Positions 61,601 to 64,000 of a DNA stretch of 64,000 nt are shown here, piece after piece. Origin of the DNA: Phalacrocorax aristotelis (Eukaryota; Chordata; Aves; Suliformes; Phalacrocoracidae); the NCBI RefSeq assembly GCF_949628215.1, contig NC_134276.1:102303799-102367798 (forward strand), read 5' to 3'. The notes below the pieces were generated by a model. It was not told the origin of the DNA. It made no database searches and saw only the letters and a program-made list of their open reading frames with translations. The position numbers were made by a program, and so were the translations under genes. The first letter of the stretch is position 1; every line of letters begins with the position of its first letter.

Positions 61601-64000
61601 TGGGTGCTCATATGAACAAGTTCAGAGACAGATTAATCCAGAGGTTAGCCCATGGACATCAAAACCATGTCCCTCCTCAGGGCTTGCTCTAATTCAGAAA
61701 TCAGGTTAGCAGCACTTGCAGCAGATGAACACACATCTGGGCTTGGCCCAGTAGAGTTAATGAATAATTATTTCCTGGCAGAGTAACACATGAGCATCCG
61801 TCTGGCTAGATGATAAACTGTAGGGAACAAGGAATCAGTTGCTGAACTTCAGGTTTGATGTATGCATTATCTATGTATGAGTTATCTCTTGAAGATGGGG
61901 CCTGAATCTAAGAGAGTCTGATGGACTGAAGAAGTTTCCCTGGAAGGGCAGCTGCAGCGGTACCAGCCTGCTGGGAACACTGCAGTGTATGGAGTGTAGC
62001 AGCTTGCATGGGAATCACTCTCCCAGTTAGGTTAATGCTCACAGAGAGAAGCTTACACATGTGGGGTTACTCTGGAGGCAAACACTGAGCATAGGCTGGT
62101 ATCATTTACAGATGGAGCCAGGCAGGAGGAGGCGTGATTTCCACTGGCTGAGAGGCACTTAGCCTTTCCTCTGAATCTAGCTGAGCAGATTGAGGGCAGA
62201 GTTACCAGGATTCAAAGTGCAGAAAACTGAATCAATATTTTTCCTCTTCACAAGCTGGTCAGCGTTGCAGTCTGGCCACCCAAAAGGCTGGCGCCGAGGG
62301 CTAGATAACCCTACGAGCCGCCACTTATGTTTACTCGCCCACGGTGACACACAGATTGGTCTTCGCTATTGCTCTCTGCCTACACCAAGTTAAGGAGAAA
62401 GCAAGCCAGAGGCTCAGCTCATCTACACCGGGTGCCGTTTTCAGGAGCGACCACACCGTGTCCCCACAGAGCTGTACTCCATCCCTCCACCTATCAGCAG
62501 AAACGCGTCCAAATGGTAGTTCATCTGCATGCCCATAAATATACCTCCCTCCAGCGCCGCTCTAACCCCTGCTTACATGGTTAGAGCTGGCAGGAAAATT
62601 ATTCTGACCTTCAGTTGTGACCAGTCCACTCAATTCAGGCCTGGTGAGGCGAATACGGAGAATTGTACGAAAAAAGAAAAAAAAAAAAGAAAAAAAAGAA
62701 AACCACCAAAACCAAAACAACAAACCCAAACAAACGACAAAAAAAAAAAAAACCAACAACATTTTAAGGTCAAAATTCAGGGTCTACTGCTCATTACTAA
62801 GAAATAACACCAGAAACCTTCCTCGTAAGCATAATACATTTCATGCTAAGACCTGAAACGTACCAGAAACAAAGGTAAGCACTGCTAACCCCATTTCACA
62901 GACGGACAAGCAAGCTGATTGCAGAGCACATGCAGAGGCACGTAGCAGAGCTGAACCTGATTAGGCTCCTGTCTGTCTAGGCTTACCCCGCTGGACCACA
63001 CTCCCAAACCCATGCAATAAGGAGACAATGTGACAATGTGGGGTTTTGTTTCCCTCTGCCCTTAAACCTAATGTTGTCCTGGCTGAGGGATGGATGTGAA
63101 GCAGCTCCCACCTTGCCACCAAGCTGTGGCTGCTCTGCCCTATTCTGCTCTCCCTGCAGGATGGGAGCAAGCAGCTTCCCTGACCTCCCTGGGCGCACAC
63201 ACTTGAGACCACCCCAGCACATACAGAAGTCAGCATTTCAGAAGCACCCAGCCCACTACAGCAAACTCTAGGACACCTCCGTACCTGTGTGACTGGTCAT
63301 GCACAGGCAACAGTACTTCTGGAACACCAGAGTTTGCCAGCGTACATCCGGAAGGGCAGAGCGATGTGGGCCATGACACTTTACCCCATCTCCCTTGTCC
63401 CTGCAAGCAAAGCATGTCTTCAAAAGCTGGCACTGCAGGTAGGACACAGAGTCCTCTCATCTACACCTCCACAGCTGGGCACGCCAGCCACCTGACACTC
63501 AAGGATGGGGGCTCTGGGGCCAGATAGGGCCCACACAGTCCTCACTAAATGGGGAGGAGAGGTTGAGGTTGAATGAGGGAAAGAAATACATGCAGGGCTA
63601 TGATTTCACAGAGTGAAGCTGCAGCAGCAATGGGATACACAGGGTTCCCTGGCCAGACTGGCTGCTGGGGGAAATGCAAATTGGAGGGCAGCGCTGGGCA
63701 AAGGGGAAAAATTAAAGGATGCCTTCAAGACCAAAAGCAGGAGCAACCACTTGAGATGGAGAAAGATACTTCTGCCTCAAGTATGAAGACTTTCAGGAAG
63801 CCCACAGACAAGAAAACGCTTGGATAAGAGAAAGATAACTCCTCACCCACCAGCAGGTTGCAGCAGATTCGAAGGAAAACTCACAGCTCTCATCAGAGAG
63901 GATGGCAGTGACATGTCAGAACATCCATATGACAGTAGGCCTCATGTTGCTGTGCATGCACCACCAGCCTGGCAGCAATAATCAGTCTTTGGCTAGAACC
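55697..64000. other. Intergenic, no gene recognised
   Basis: No exon, RNA gene or transposon was recognised over 8 kb. In the human order MRPS6/SLC5A3 would follow on this side, but no piece of either was found. The only clear structure is the A-rich tract at 62669-62757. Confidence 0.5.
62669..62757. repeat. A-rich low-complexity tract
   Basis: About 90 bases of A runs broken by G or by CC/CAA. No AATAAA or gene-like body precedes it, so I do not call it the tail of a processed retrocopy. Confidence 0.85.

Noticed and set aside
62640-62760. A-rich tract as the tail of a processed retrocopy
   Set aside because: No gene-like body, no polyadenylation signal before it and no visible target duplication.

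Overview
The window is vertebrate nuclear DNA and almost certainly avian: spliced genes, a CpG-island promoter, CR1-type LINE copies (the main LINE of birds and other sauropsids) and two copies of an LTR that I remember as abundant in Neoaves. A non-galliform (neoavian) bird is the best guess; this is inference, as species cannot be read directly.

The gene content matches the human 21q22 block KCNE2 - SMIM11 - FAM243A (C21orf140) - SMIM34, seen in reverse orientation. From right to left: KCNE2 (minus, single coding exon at 43.3-43.7 kb); the CpG-island promoter at 40.6-41.6 kb, which probably drives SMIM11; SMIM11 (minus, coding exons at 36.45-36.47 and 34.59-34.76 kb); a FAM243A relic (plus, 23.6-24.4 kb) with two homopolymer frameshifts and a premature stop; and a 137-residue single-pass membrane protein (plus, 15.9-16.3 kb), best read as SMIM34, whose membrane segment looks strikingly like KCNE1. 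KCNE1 itself is not visible and probably lies beyond the left edge. The MRPS6/SLC5A3 side of the human block would lie beyond the right edge.

Mobile DNA: two solo LTRs in the same orientation (8.7-9.3 and 27.5-28.1 kb) bracket the SMIM34-like gene and the FAM243A relic. A fairly well-kept 5'-truncated CR1 lies at 19.05-19.98 kb (minus), an older CR1 relic at 46.7-47.1 kb (plus) and a short CR1 3' fragment at 41.7 kb (minus). The remaining sequence (1-8.7, 9.3-15.9, 28.1-34.6, 47.1-64 kb and smaller gaps) is intergenic or intronic. Apart from simple repeats and a nested inverted repeat at 55.6 kb, I see no supportable gene there. Long open frames in those stretches are of the number and size expected by chance.

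Functionally, KCNE2 and the SMIM34-like protein are both small single-pass membrane proteins of KCNE-like layout. KCNE2 is a known beta subunit of voltage-gated potassium channels. SMIM11 is a tiny single-pass membrane protein of unknown function.
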